Made by a program: the position numbers and the translations under genes. Of a DNA stretch of 64,000 nt, positions 8,015 through 16,388 are shown piece by piece. Origin of the DNA: Mycobacterium attenuatum (lineage in GTDB: Bacteria > Actinomycetota > Actinomycetes > Mycobacteriales > Mycobacteriaceae). Where the stretch lies: assembly GCF_900566085.1 (NCBI RefSeq), contig NZ_UPHT01000150.1, positions 1-64,000 of the forward strand. Direction: 5' to 3'. How positions within the stretch are numbered: position 1 is the stretch's first letter; each line of letters opens with the position of its first letter. The notes under the pieces were generated by a model. The model saw only the letters and a program-made list of their open reading frames with translations, did no database searches and was not told the origin of the DNA.

Positions 8015-9310
8015 ATGGAAGGTACCGACACCGTATTCAGGACCGCAGCCTGGCCGGGCAGCCCGCCCCGGCTGCTGCGGGAGAGCCGCGAACCCGAGGA
8101 CATCGCGGCTTATCGGGAGCAGGGCGGATACCGACCGCTAGCCGACGCGGACACCTTGCTCCACGAAATCGAATCCGCCGGACTGCTCGGCCGCGGCGGC
8201 GCCGCCTTCCCGCTCGGGGTGAAATTGCGCGCGGTACGGCGCAATGGGCGTGCCGCCGGAGGCGCCGTCGTCGTTGCGAATGGCGAAGAGGGAGAGCCGA
8301 CTTCGATCAAGGACCGCTGGCTGCTGCGTAACCGCCCGCACCTGGTGCTGGACGGGCTGCGGTTGGCCGCGACGATCGTCGGCGCCAAACGCGGCTATGT
8401 GTACGTGTCTGACCCGGACGCGGCGCGCGGTGCCGAGGCCGCGCTCGCCGAGCTGGGCTCCGACACACTCGGCGGCGTCGGCATCAGCGTGTGGACAGTG
8501 CCGCCCGGGTATGTGGCCGGCGAGGAGACCGCGGCCGTCCGCGCGATCAACGGCGGCCCGGCCAAACCGACCGACAAACCGCCACGTCCATACGAAGTCG
8601 GCGTACGCGGACGGCCCACCCTGGTAAGCAATGTGGAGACCCTGGCCAATTTGCCTTACCTGCAGCAGCGCGGGTCGTCGGCGTTTCGGACCCAGGGTAC
8701 GCCGTCATCGCCGGGGACATTCCTGGCCACCGTCGCCGGAGCCAACCGCCCGCCTGTGCTCTACGAACTCCCGCACGGATTGCGTTTCACCGAATTGCTT
8801 GCGCTGCATGGTGTCTCATCCGAACAGGTGCGCGGAACCCTGATGGGCGGCTACTTCGCCGGCTTACTCAACCGCACTGTGCTGGATACCACCCTGGACC
8901 ACGAGACGATGCGGCGGGCCGGCAGCGGTTTGGGTTGCGGCGCGATATCGGTGATCACCGACGACTGCCCGGTCGCGGTTGCCGCTTCGGTGCTGACTTA
9001 CTTCGACCGCGAGAACGCCGGGCAGTGCGGTTCGTGTTTCAACGGCACGGCTGCCATGGCCGCCGTCGCTTCAGCGCTGCGCGACTGCGCCGCGACCCCC
9101 GAAGACGTTGACCGGCTGCGCCGCTGGTCTGTGGTGCTGCGCGGGCGTGGCGCTTGCGCGACGCTCGATGCCGCGACCAACGTTGCCGGGACGCTGCTCG
9201 GCCAGTTCCCTGACGAGGTGGCCCGCCATCTGAGCGGCGACTGCCGCCAGTGCAGTGCCGGCGCTTTTCGTGCCGAGCGTCCCTATCAGGCCACAGCGGT
9301 GATCGCATGA
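8015..9310 (+). CDS. NuoF-like FMN/NADH-binding flavoprotein
   Basis: This 431-residue protein resembles the 51-kDa (NuoF) subunit of complex I and related NADH or formate dehydrogenase subunits. GRGGAAFPLGVK and ANGEEGEP are the nucleotide/FMN-binding signatures, a SLBB-like segment follows, and a C-terminal cluster region is present. The usual ESCGxCxPCRxG cluster motif reads ENAGQCGSCFNG here, so the first of four cysteines is Ala; the fourth (GACATLDAAT) is kept. An extra CRQC lies near the C-terminus. It stands alone rather than in a nuo operon and overlaps the next ferredoxin gene by 4 bp. The likely role is an NADH-dependent reductase feeding that ferredoxin and nearby oxygenases (inference). 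Confidence 0.85.
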   Translation: MEGTDTVFRTAAWPGSPPRLLRESREPEDIAAYREQGGYRPLADADTLLHEIESAGLLGRGGAAFPLGVKLRAVRRNGRAAGGAVVVANGEEGEPTSIKDRWLLRNRPHLVLDGLRLAATIVGAKRGYVYVSDPDAARGAEAALAELGSDTLGGVGISVWTVPPGYVAGEETAAVRAINGGPAKPTDKPPRPYEVGVRGRPTLVSNVETLANLPYLQQRGSSAFRTQGTPSSPGTFLATVAGANRPPVLYELPHGLRFTELLALHGVSSEQVRGTLMGGYFAGLLNRTVLDTTLDHETMRRAGSGLGCGAISVITDDCPVAVAASVLTYFDRENAGQCGSCFNGTAAMAAVASALRDCAATPEDVDRLRRWSVVLRGRGACATLDAATNVAGTLLGQFPDEVARHLSGDCRQCSAGAFRAERPYQATAVIA

Positions 9311-9603
9311 GAATTCGTCTTGACCGCACCGTCTGCGACGGCTTCGGCGCGTGCGCCAAGCACGCCCCCTCCTACTTCTCACTCGACGACTGGGGATACG
9401 CGTGTCTGGTCGGGGACGGCACCGTCGCCGAAGCGGACCGCGAGGCGGTCATGCGTGCCCTAATGGACTGCCCGGTGCATGCCATCACCGAAATCGGCGA
9501 CCGCCCACCCCGGGTCGCTCATCCGTTCGCCGCCAGCCCCGAAGACCCTGCCGAGCATCTCAAGACCGAGTCCAACGAAGCGCAGTGGGGATTCACGCGT
9601 TGA
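9307..9603 (+). CDS. P450-type ferredoxin with C-terminal extension
   Basis: The 98-residue protein starts at ATG 9307 in a 4-bp overlap with the NuoF-like gene. The pattern CDGFGAC ... CPVHAI matches small [3Fe-4S]/[4Fe-4S] ferredoxins that serve actinobacterial P450s; Ala occupies the position of the second cysteine in the first motif, typical of the 3Fe-4S type. About 30 residues beyond the usual 63-65 form a polar tail. Translational coupling suggests it is the direct electron acceptor of the NuoF-like flavoprotein. No P450 is in the same operon, so the terminal partner is unresolved. Confidence 0.9.
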   Translation: MRIRLDRTVCDGFGACAKHAPSYFSLDDWGYACLVGDGTVAEADREAVMRALMDCPVHAITEIGDRPPRVAHPFAASPEDPAEHLKTESNEAQWGFTR

Positions 9604-10272
9604 CCGGACGCTGCGCCGGGCTGATCGCCCTGGTGCCCGGAACCAGCAACTTCCGCGTACAGGCCAGGGACGACATTCTCCGGTCGTGGTCCGCGCCACG
9701 GCGATCGGTTTGCGATGCCCTGGGGTGCAGGTGGTCTGCGAAGCCAAGTCCTCGCAAGAAGCCAGGCCGCCCCATCGCGATGACAACGGATCGGCCCTAT
9801 GGCTGGTGGCGGTGAATGACACGCCAGATCCGTAACACTGCGGTGCCCAATTTGATGGATGACCTCGCGCGCCCGGCACGCACCATCGCACCGAGATGGC
9901 TCGCCGCATTGTTCGCGTACCACGCGGAGGAAAACCTATCGGCTTCGACTTGCTGGGCCAGTGCGACAACGATTTCCGCTCAAGGCGCATCGCCCGTCAA
10001 CACGGTTAGCATGTTCCGTCCACTTTCGTGGCTCCGGTGGTTGGATTAGATTAAGGCGTCAACTTTGACGCCGATCACCTGCCCGGTGATGCAGCCGACG
10101 CAGCCCCGGAGCACAGAAAGCGGCGCGCCGCAGCGAAAATTGTGTCGGTACCGCGTCTCCGCGTGAAATGGCACTGGCCAGATCGCTATGCGGCGGATGC
10201 CTTTTGAGCCACGCCTGCCCCTGGGCCGGTCACGGCTAGGCTAGGCGCTACGTTCTCCGTGAGATTGCCGAC
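9604..10272. other. Gene-poor intergenic stretch
   Basis: This 670-bp gap has only overlapping, mutually contradictory ORFs of up to about 175 codons, with no ribosome site or recognisable domain. It may be decayed coding sequence, but nothing could be identified. It contains the hairpin listed at 10055. Confidence 0.55.
10055..10072. terminator. Perfect short hairpin GGCGTCAA-CT-TTGACGCC
   Basis: Eight-base arms pair perfectly around a two-base centre, in a gap between a plus-strand ferredoxin gene and a minus-strand gene. There is no T-run after either arm. It could be a bidirectional terminator or a protein-binding palindrome; the role is uncertain. Confidence 0.35.
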
Positions 10273-11523
10273 TCAAAGCGTCGTGTCGGGCATTCCGAGA
10301 CTGAGCCGGTACTCTTCGGCCGCGGGTGTCACGGTGTACTCGACGATCTCGCCCGCAGCTGACTTGAGGATCGGCAGCACCTCTTCGGGTGAGGCGTAGA
10401 AGAACTCGCGCCGCACATTGGCTTTGTTCACTCGTTTGGATTCGAGCGCCTGGTGCAGCTTCGTCTCAACCGTAACGGCGTCCTCCGAGAAAAAGAGCGT
10501 ATGGACGTCGTACCGGAATGGCACCGACGCGTCCCCTAACTCGCGTACACGGTCTAGCGGTTCTAGGCGTCGTGTCAACCCGATCTTGACCATGTTTCGC
10601 CCAAATGAGCCGATATTCGAGATGACGTACACATAGCCAGCACGGATGTTGGCTGATCGATAGTCAACATCGTCGATGGCGCGCTGGACACCTGCCAGCT
10701 TCTCCCGCATCCGTTCGGCGCCATCCAAGTCACCGCCTGCTTCTAGCTTCGCTAAAACGTTTGAGTAGTGGGCGCGCTCCTTCTTTAGTCGCTCACGCTC
10801 CGCGTCCAGTTCCTTTTGTGCCCTTCGTTGTTCGCGCAATTCGAAGAGTCGTTCGCGCTCGGCTTCCTTCTCTCGTTGAAGCTGCATCTGAAAGTCGGCG
10901 GCAAGTTGCAGTTCGAGCAAACGTAGATCGTGGTAAGACGGCGACACGCGAAGGTCGATCATCCTGCCCTGCTTTTCGATTTGTTCGACGGCCTTGTTGA
11001 GGCGAGCTTGCGCGGCACTTAGGTTCCCAGCTTTGACGGTCTTGACGCAGTTCTCGGCTTCGGCGTTGTACGCCCGCAGCATGATTCGGGACATCTGATC
11101 CACAAACTTGCGCCCTTGGGGGGCGGAGTTGTTGAACGTGAAGTTGTGGTTCGCGAAGATCGCCGCGTTGCGTCTGGCATATTCCTTGATTTGTCCTCGT
11201 ACGCGATCAAGTTCTCCACGCAGCGCGACTGACGATTCTGCTGGATGGTGGTACTGGTATAGGCCGACGTCTTGAAGCTGGACGAGGCCCTGCGTTTCGA
11301 CAAGTTGAGAGCGTGCGAGTTCGATCTCTTCTTGGAGTGCCAGTCTTTCCGCCCGCAGCCGGTCTAGCTCTGTGGCCAGCTGTGTCGTTTCGGCTTTGAT
11401 CTGTACCAAGTCCTTCACGCCGAGACGCTGCAGCTCCGACTGTAACTCCCGGTTCTCCCGTTGAACGGCCTGAATCTGCCGTTGCAGCTCTTCGACGCGT
11501 CGCTTTGCGCCGAAGAAGGACAC
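10273..11523 (-). CDS. DUF4041 / T5orf172 (GIY-YIG-like) coiled-coil protein, 5' end interrupted
   Basis: The 416-residue open frame starts at GTG 11523. Residues about 1-75 are coiled coil, a DUF4041-type segment follows, then a charged coiled coil (about 210-290), then YVYVISNIGSFG...MVKIGLTRR, the T5orf172/MUG113 form of the GIY-YIG nuclease fold, with a following RREFF motif. The reading frame continues upstream of 11523 into a DUF2510 domain (PGLLRYWDGSQW) and to an ATG at 11664. The conserved Trp codon of the GWYPDP motif is TAG at 11647-11649, so the full-length protein (10273-11664) is interrupted at codon 6. It is isolated between catabolic units and looks like mobile or defence-related cargo. 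Function is not established. Confidence 0.75.
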   Translation of the reverse strand: MSFFGAKRRVEELQRQIQAVQRENRELQSELQRLGVKDLVQIKAETTQLATELDRLRAERLALQEEIELARSQLVETQGLVQLQDVGLYQYHHPAESSVALRGELDRVRGQIKEYARRNAAIFANHNFTFNNSAPQGRKFVDQMSRIMLRAYNAEAENCVKTVKAGNLSAAQARLNKAVEQIEKQGRMIDLRVSPSYHDLRLLELQLAADFQMQLQREKEAERERLFELREQRRAQKELDAERERLKKERAHYSNVLAKLEAGGDLDGAERMREKLAGVQRAIDDVDYRSANIRAGYVYVISNIGSFGRNMVKIGLTRRLEPLDRVRELGDASVPFRYDVHTLFFSEDAVTVETKLHQALESKRVNKANVRREFFYASPEEVLPILKSAAGEIVEYTVTPAAEEYRLSLGMPDTTL

Positions 11524-11664
11524 TCTGTCGGATTGCTCGGCTGCTGTTTCTTCGGGCTTCGCTGCCGCTGCGCGACCTTGCGTATAGCCCGTCCACTGGC
11601 TGCCGTCCCAGTAGCGCAGCAGTCCTGGTGAGTGGGGGTCGGGGTACTAGCCTTGGGCAGTCAT

Positions 11665-11953
11665 CACGCAACCAATCTTCTCGCTTGGCTGCCAGCGAGG
11701 GCATCGGATCGTCATGTTGAATCGAGAAGGTCCCCATTGTGCCCTACTCTGTACCTCGTTTCGGCGCGTTCGCAATGAGCATTGCGCAGTGAGGCGGAGG
11801 CTGTCGTGCCGCTACCGTCCTAACGTCGGATGCATACGCGGTCGCCCACGCCGCTATGCGGCCCAAACTGGCCCTAGCGGTCTTCAGCCCGCAACACCAG
11901 AAGCGCCGTCTCGGCCCACGCGGTTATTCGCTAGATCACAGATATCCGATGCT
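11665..11953. other. Intergenic region upstream of the DUF35-thiolase operon
   Basis: This roughly 290-bp divergent gap has no ORF with coding character. It should hold promoters for the DUF4041 gene and for the operon starting near 11982. Confidence 0.5.
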
Positions 11954-11968
11954 GATAACGTAATTCTC
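11954..11968. promoter_or_regulatory. Candidate TetR operator before the DUF35-thiolase operon
   Basis: GATAAC-GTA-ATTCTC matches the inverted repeat GAGAAT-N3-ATTCTC seen at 28785 and 37444 with two changes, one of them shared with the site at 38288. It sits 13 bp upstream of GTG 11982, in a position suited to repression. Confidence 0.45.
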
Positions 11969-11981
11969 GTATTCGCATAAC

Positions 11982-13676
11982 GTGACTACCAGATTCACCG
12001 CGGAGGTGAAGTTGTCAGCAGCGCCGGGACGTTCGCTGCCCCAGATCACCGCCGAGAACGAATTCTTTTGGACCTCAGGCGCGGACGGCCAACTGCGGTT
12101 CCAGCACTGTTCGGCCTGCGCAGCGCTGATCCATCCGCCCGCGCCGGTGTGCCGCTATTGCCGATCCCGCGAAACGGGCGTACGTACCGTGTCGGGCCGG
12201 GCGACGCTGGCCGGGTTCACCGTCAACCACCGGTTCAGCCTGCCCGGTCTGCCGGCGCCGTACGTGGTCGCGCAGGTGGCGATCGCCGAAGACCCCCGGG
12301 TGCGGCTCACCACCAATATCGTGACGTGCGAACCGGATCGGCTGCAGCTCGGTCAACCCGTCGACGTGGTCTTCGAGCAGATCGAGGACATCTGGCTACC
12401 GTTGTTTCGGCCGGCCACAGCCGAGCCGCCGGCTGCACTGCCGGTCGACGACATCGAGCCACACCGTTTCGCCGAATACGTCCGTCCCATGCTGACCGCG
12501 ACGAAGTTCGAGGACAGGGTCGCCCTCACCGGCATCGGCATGTCGGCCATCGGGCGCCGGCTGATGGTGGCGCCGCTGTCACTGACGGTCGATGCCTGCG
12601 AGGCCGCCATCGCCGACGCCGGGCTGAGTTTCGCCGACATCGACGGCCTGTCGACCTACCCCGGCGGCGGCAATCTCGGCGGGTTCGGCGAAGGCGGGGT
12701 GACCGCCCTGGAGGCGGCGCTGGGCATCCGGCCCACCTGGCACAACGGCGGCATCGAAACCTTCGGCCCGGGCGGATCGGTGATCGCGGCGATGCTCGCG
12801 GTGGCCGGTGGTCTGGCTCGCCACGTGCTGTGCTTCCGAACCCTGTGGGAAGCCACGTTCAACGAGCTGATGAAACAGGGCAGGGTCGCCCCGTCCTTCG
12901 GATCGGGGGGCCGCACCACCAGCTGGCAGATCCCGTTCGGCGCCACCTCGGCCGCGCACACCCTGGCGATCAACGCGCAACGGCACTGTCACCGTTACGG
13001 CACCACCAAAGAAACGCTGGGCTGGATCGCGCTGAACCAGCGGGCCAACGCCGAACTCAACCCCACCGCGGTCTATCGGTCACCGATGACCATGGCCGAC
13101 TATCTGAACGCGCGGCCCATCACCACACCCTTCGGCCTCTACGACTGCGACGTGCCGTGCGACGGCGCGATAGCCGTCGTCGTCTCCGCGGTCGACGCCG
13201 CCCGCGACCTGGCCAAGCCACCGGTGCTGGTGGAAGCCGTCGGGACGCAGATCATCGAGCGAATCGATTGGGACCAAAGCACTCTCACGCATGAACCGCA
13301 GGTGCTGGGCCAGGCCGCGCACCTGTGGACCCGCACCTCGCTGCGGCCTGCCGACGTCGATGTCGCCGAACTCTACGACGGGTTCACCATGAATTGCCTG
13401 TCCTGGATCGAGGCCCTGGGATTCTGCGGAATCGGTGAAGCCAAAGACTTCCTGGACGGCGGCAAGAACATCGCCCGCGACGGCGTGCTGCCGTTGAACA
13501 CTCACGGCGGTCAGCTCTCGCACGGCCGCACCCACGGAATGGGCCTGCTGCACGAGGCCGTCAGCCAGCTACGCGGCGAAGCCGGCGCACGCCAGGTCGC
13601 CGGCGCCCGCGTCGGCGTGGTCAGCAGCGGCGGCCTGACGCCCAGCGGCGTGATCCTGTTACGGACGCACGCATGA
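11982..13676 (+). CDS. DUF35 OB-fold / thiolase-like fusion (Ltp-type retro-aldolase candidate)
   Basis: This is a 564-residue two-domain protein. Residues about 25-155 are a DUF35 domain with a zinc ribbon (HCSACAALIHPPAPVCRYC) followed by an OB fold. Residues about 180-560 are a thiolase-superfamily domain of the lipid-transfer/SCP-x type (LTGIGMSAIGRR, GSGGRTTSWQ, NTHGGQLSHGRTHGMG). In steroid side-chain degradation the separate proteins Ltp2 and a DUF35 partner form an aldol lyase that releases a two- or three-carbon CoA unit; here both parts are on one chain. GTG 11982 has no clear ribosome site, while TTG 12012 has GGAGG five bases upstream, so the real start may be 12012. It is followed by hydrolase, P450 and ferredoxin genes in one apparent operon. 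Confidence 0.88.
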   Translation: MTTRFTAEVKLSAAPGRSLPQITAENEFFWTSGADGQLRFQHCSACAALIHPPAPVCRYCRSRETGVRTVSGRATLAGFTVNHRFSLPGLPAPYVVAQVAIAEDPRVRLTTNIVTCEPDRLQLGQPVDVVFEQIEDIWLPLFRPATAEPPAALPVDDIEPHRFAEYVRPMLTATKFEDRVALTGIGMSAIGRRLMVAPLSLTVDACEAAIADAGLSFADIDGLSTYPGGGNLGGFGEGGVTALEAALGIRPTWHNGGIETFGPGGSVIAAMLAVAGGLARHVLCFRTLWEATFNELMKQGRVAPSFGSGGRTTSWQIPFGATSAAHTLAINAQRHCHRYGTTKETLGWIALNQRANAELNPTAVYRSPMTMADYLNARPITTPFGLYDCDVPCDGAIAVVVSAVDAARDLAKPPVLVEAVGTQIIERIDWDQSTLTHEPQVLGQAAHLWTRTSLRPADVDVAELYDGFTMNCLSWIEALGFCGIGEAKDFLDGGKNIARDGVLPLNTHGGQLSHGRTHGMGLLHEAVSQLRGEAGARQVAGARVGVVSSGGLTPSGVILLRTHA

Positions 13677-14563
13677 ACCGGGCAACCGTGCGTCCCCGGG
13701 TGGTCATGGTCGACGGCGTGCCGATGTCCGGACTAATCGCCGAGGCCCAAGATCCCCGGGCGGTCATCGTGGCCCTGCATGGCGGCGGCACCACGTCGAC
13801 CTATTTCGACTGTCCCGGCCACCCGCAGCTGTCATTGCTACGGCTCGGCGCGACGCTGGGTTTCACCGTGGTCGCACTCGACCGCCCCGGCCACGGCAGC
13901 TCGGCGCCGTATCCCGAAGCCGTGCACAGTCCGCACCAGCGGGTTGAGCTTGCCTTCGGAGCCATGGAGCGCATCCTGGGACCGCGCCCGCGCGGCGCGG
14001 GCCTGTTCCTGATGGGCCATTCCGGTGGCTGCGAGTTGGTGCTGCGGATGGCCGCCAGCCCGCTCGCCGCCGGGCTGCTCGGCCTCGAACTGGGCGGCAC
14101 CGGACGGCGCTACCACCCGGCCGCCAAGGAAGTCATGCGAGCGGCCGCCCAACAGGACCGCCCACCCGGGGTGCGCGAGCTGTTGTGGGAGCCGATGCGG
14201 TTGTATCCGGTCGACATCATCAGCGCAATCACCAACTCGTCCGTCGCCCCCCGTTACGAACGGAGCGTGGCATTGAACTGGTCGCACCGGGATTTCCCCG
14301 AGCTGGCACCTGCGGTGCGGGCCCCGGTGCGGTTCACCCTCGGCCGTCACGACAACGTCTTTCGATCAGACCCGCAAGCCTTGACCGAAATTGCCGACAT
14401 GTTCTCGGCGGCAGCATGTTTCGTCAGTGAACTGCAGGACGAGGCCGGGCACAATCTCAGTCTCGGTCACAGCGCCGCCGACTATCACCGCAAGGTCTTT
14501 GCGTTTGTGCAGGAATGCGTGGAACTACCCCCGACGACAGCCGACGATCAGGAGGCCGGTTGA
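13673..14563 (+). CDS. Alpha/beta-hydrolase fold protein
   Basis: The 296-residue protein overlaps the preceding stop by four bases (ATGA). It shows LHGGGTTS (oxyanion hole), LDRPGHGSS, the nucleophile elbow GHSGG (Ser), TLGRHDNVF (acid loop) and DEAGHNLSLG (catalytic His), so a complete serine-hydrolase triad is plausible. No signal peptide is present. Coupling to the DUF35-thiolase suggests it hydrolyses a product or CoA ester from that step, which is inference. The gene is followed by a short tandem repeat and then a P450. Confidence 0.9.
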   Translation: MNRATVRPRVVMVDGVPMSGLIAEAQDPRAVIVALHGGGTTSTYFDCPGHPQLSLLRLGATLGFTVVALDRPGHGSSAPYPEAVHSPHQRVELAFGAMERILGPRPRGAGLFLMGHSGGCELVLRMAASPLAAGLLGLELGGTGRRYHPAAKEVMRAAAQQDRPPGVRELLWEPMRLYPVDIISAITNSSVAPRYERSVALNWSHRDFPELAPAVRAPVRFTLGRHDNVFRSDPQALTEIADMFSAAACFVSELQDEAGHNLSLGHSAADYHRKVFAFVQECVELPPTTADDQEAG

Positions 14564-14588
14564 TGTTTCCCACCCGCCCGCAAGCCGC

Positions 14589-14609
14589 TACCGTTACCGT
14601 TACCGTTAC
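14589..14609 (+). repeat. Hexamer repeat TACCGT, 3.5 copies
   Basis: Three and a half uninterrupted copies of TACCGT lie between the hydrolase stop and the P450 start, about 57 bp upstream of the P450 ATG. Copy-number change would alter spacer length without affecting either protein. Confidence 0.8.
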
Positions 14610-14666
14610 AGTCGAACGCTCAGTCGTAACGATCCCGCCCGCCACCCGGTGCTCAAGGAGTGTGCC

Positions 14667-15872
14667 ATGACCACCTCGAAGATTGTCTTCGACCCGTTCT
14701 CCGAAGAATTCTTCAACGGCCCCTGGGACACCTACCGGCGGATGCAGGAAGAAGCGCCGGTCTATTACAGCGAGGAATACGACTTCTACGCGCTCACTCG
14801 CCACGCTGATGTGGCCGCGGGCCTCAAGGACTTCCAGACGTACTCGTCGGCCTACGGAATCGACCTTGCGATGGTGCGAACCGGGCAGCCGTCGCCGCAC
14901 AAGGCGATCATCTTCATGGATCCCCCCGAGCACCGCCACATGCGCAGCCTGCTCAACAAGGTCTTCACACCGCGCGCCATCCAGTCGCAGCGGCAGACGG
15001 CCATCGACAAGATCGACAAGTACCTGGGCGCGGTTGATCCCAATGGTTTCGACGCGGTGCAGGAGTTTTCCGGCCCGTTCCCGGTCGAAGTGATCACGAC
15101 CATGCTGGGCGTGCCCGAGGAATATGCCCAGCAAGTGCGGCATTGGATCGACGAGTCGTTGCACCGCGAGCCCGGGCAGGTGGAGGTCGGCGAAAAGGGC
15201 ATGCAAGCCAACATCAACACGGCGATGCTCTACTACGAATTGGTCCAGCAACGTCGCTCCGAACCGCGCGACGACCTTTTCACCAAGTTGATCAACGCCG
15301 AGATCGAACGTGACGACGGACAGCTCACCAAGCTCGACGACCTCGAAATAGCAGGCTTTGCAACATTGTTGGGCGGAGCCGGCGCCGAGACGGTGACCAA
15401 GCTCGTCGGTAACGCCCCCGTGGTGTTCGCGCGGTTTCCCGAACAATGGCAGAAGCTGCTCGACGATCGCAGCAAGATCCCCGCCGCGGTCGAAGAACTG
15501 CTGCGCTATGAGGCGCCGTCGCAGTATCAGGTCCGCCGTTCGATGAAAGACGTGGAGCTGCACGGTGTCACGATCCCGGCCGGCAAGCCGGTGTTCCTCA
15601 TCAACGGCGCCGCCAACCGCGATCCGCAAGCCTGGACCGATCCCGACAGATTCGACATCGACCGCGACCCGCACGAAGCCACCAATCTCGGCTTCGGATA
15701 CGGGATTCACAGCTGTCTGGGCGCGGCGCTGGCCCGGATGGAGAGCGCGATCGCGCTGGAGAAGCTGCTGGACTTCATGCCTCGCTACGAGGTTGAGTGG
15801 GCAAACTGCAACAGGGTCCACATGCAAAATGTCCTCGGCTGGCAGAACGTGCCGGTGCGGGTGCTGCGGTGA
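14667..15872 (+). CDS. Cytochrome P450
   Basis: This soluble bacterial P450 has 401 residues. ATG 14667 has AAGGAG upstream at good spacing; upstream in-frame sequence belongs to the hydrolase in another frame. Signatures are the I-helix LLGGAGAETVTK (acid-Thr pair reduced to Glu-Thr), ExxR (EELLR) and the heme loop GFGYGIHSCLGAALA with the Cys ligand. It would hydroxylate an acyl, terpenoid or aromatic substrate. It is followed after 10 bp by a dedicated ferredoxin. Overall sequence recalls the CYP189 type found in non-tuberculous mycobacteria, but that family assignment is from memory and not claimed. Confidence 0.95.
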   Translation: MTTSKIVFDPFSEEFFNGPWDTYRRMQEEAPVYYSEEYDFYALTRHADVAAGLKDFQTYSSAYGIDLAMVRTGQPSPHKAIIFMDPPEHRHMRSLLNKVFTPRAIQSQRQTAIDKIDKYLGAVDPNGFDAVQEFSGPFPVEVITTMLGVPEEYAQQVRHWIDESLHREPGQVEVGEKGMQANINTAMLYYELVQQRRSEPRDDLFTKLINAEIERDDGQLTKLDDLEIAGFATLLGGAGAETVTKLVGNAPVVFARFPEQWQKLLDDRSKIPAAVEELLRYEAPSQYQVRRSMKDVELHGVTIPAGKPVFLINGAANRDPQAWTDPDRFDIDRDPHEATNLGFGYGIHSCLGAALARMESAIALEKLLDFMPRYEVEWANCNRVHMQNVLGWQNVPVRVLR

Positions 15873-15882
15873 GGAGGCCGCA

Positions 15883-16074
15883 ATGAGAATCGAAGTCGAT
15901 TGGGATCTGTGTGAGAGCAACGCGGTATGCATGGGCATCGCCCCGGAGGTGTTCCGGGTCGGCGACGACGACATGCTGACCGTCTTGCAGCCGGAGGTCA
16001 CTCCCGAAAACGAGGCGCTGGTGCGCGAGGCGGTGCGGCAGTGCCCCCGCCAAGCGATTTCGCTTGTCGACTAG
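15883..16074 (+). CDS. [3Fe-4S] ferredoxin, P450 partner
   Basis: This is a 63-residue ferredoxin of normal length for the family. ATG 15883 follows GAGGAGG. Cluster ligands are seen in CESNAVC and CPRQAI, with the missing second cysteine typical of 3Fe-4S P450 ferredoxins. Gene order, a 10-bp gap after the P450, and matched strand make it the natural redox partner of that P450. It ends the plus-strand operon that begins at 11982. Confidence 0.95.
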   Translation: MRIEVDWDLCESNAVCMGIAPEVFRVGDDDMLTVLQPEVTPENEALVREAVRQCPRQAISLVD

Positions 16075-16199
16075 CTGGCGGTGCCCCGGGGGGCCGGCGG
16101 TCACGGCGGATTGGGAAGCGCTCCCGACATTTCCGGTGCCGCGGGTCGGACCGGCGCCACCGGAGCCGCAGGAGTAGACGGCCTGCCCGGCTGAGCCGG

Positions 16200-16388
16200 T
16201 CAGCGCTCTCTGATCGCCTGCTCCGGACAGCACTCGATGGCCTCGCGGGCAGCCGCCTCCAATTCCGTTGGCACATCCGAGGTTATCGCTTCGGCGTAAC
16301 CGTCGTCGGTCAGGCTGAACACTTCGGGGCACAGCGTCAGGCACACGCCATGCCCGCGGCAGCACTGGTCGTCCACCCACACCCTCAT
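16200..16388 (-). CDS. [3Fe-4S] ferredoxin, P450 partner
   Basis: This 62-residue ferredoxin has CCRGHGVCLTLCPEVF and CCPEQAI. It starts at ATG 16388, overlapping the P450 stop by four bases, so the two are translationally coupled and form an electron-transfer pair. It is convergent with the ferredoxin at 15883 and separated from it by 125 bp. Paralogy to the facing ferredoxin is only moderate, arguing against a recent local duplication. Confidence 0.94.
   Translation of the reverse strand: MRVWVDDQCCRGHGVCLTLCPEVFSLTDDGYAEAITSDVPTELEAAAREAIECCPEQAIRER

Noticed and set aside
9460-9990. 176-codon minus-strand ORF after the ferredoxin
   Set aside because: Low-complexity Arg/Ser/Pro composition typical of shadow frames, overlapping several equally poor ORFs.
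16078-16194. 38-codon Gly-rich frame after the ferredoxin (GAGGHGGLGS ... GLPG)
   Set aside because: It looks like a PGRS or collagen-like tail, but it has no start, no ribosome site and lies between convergent genes; too short to support.
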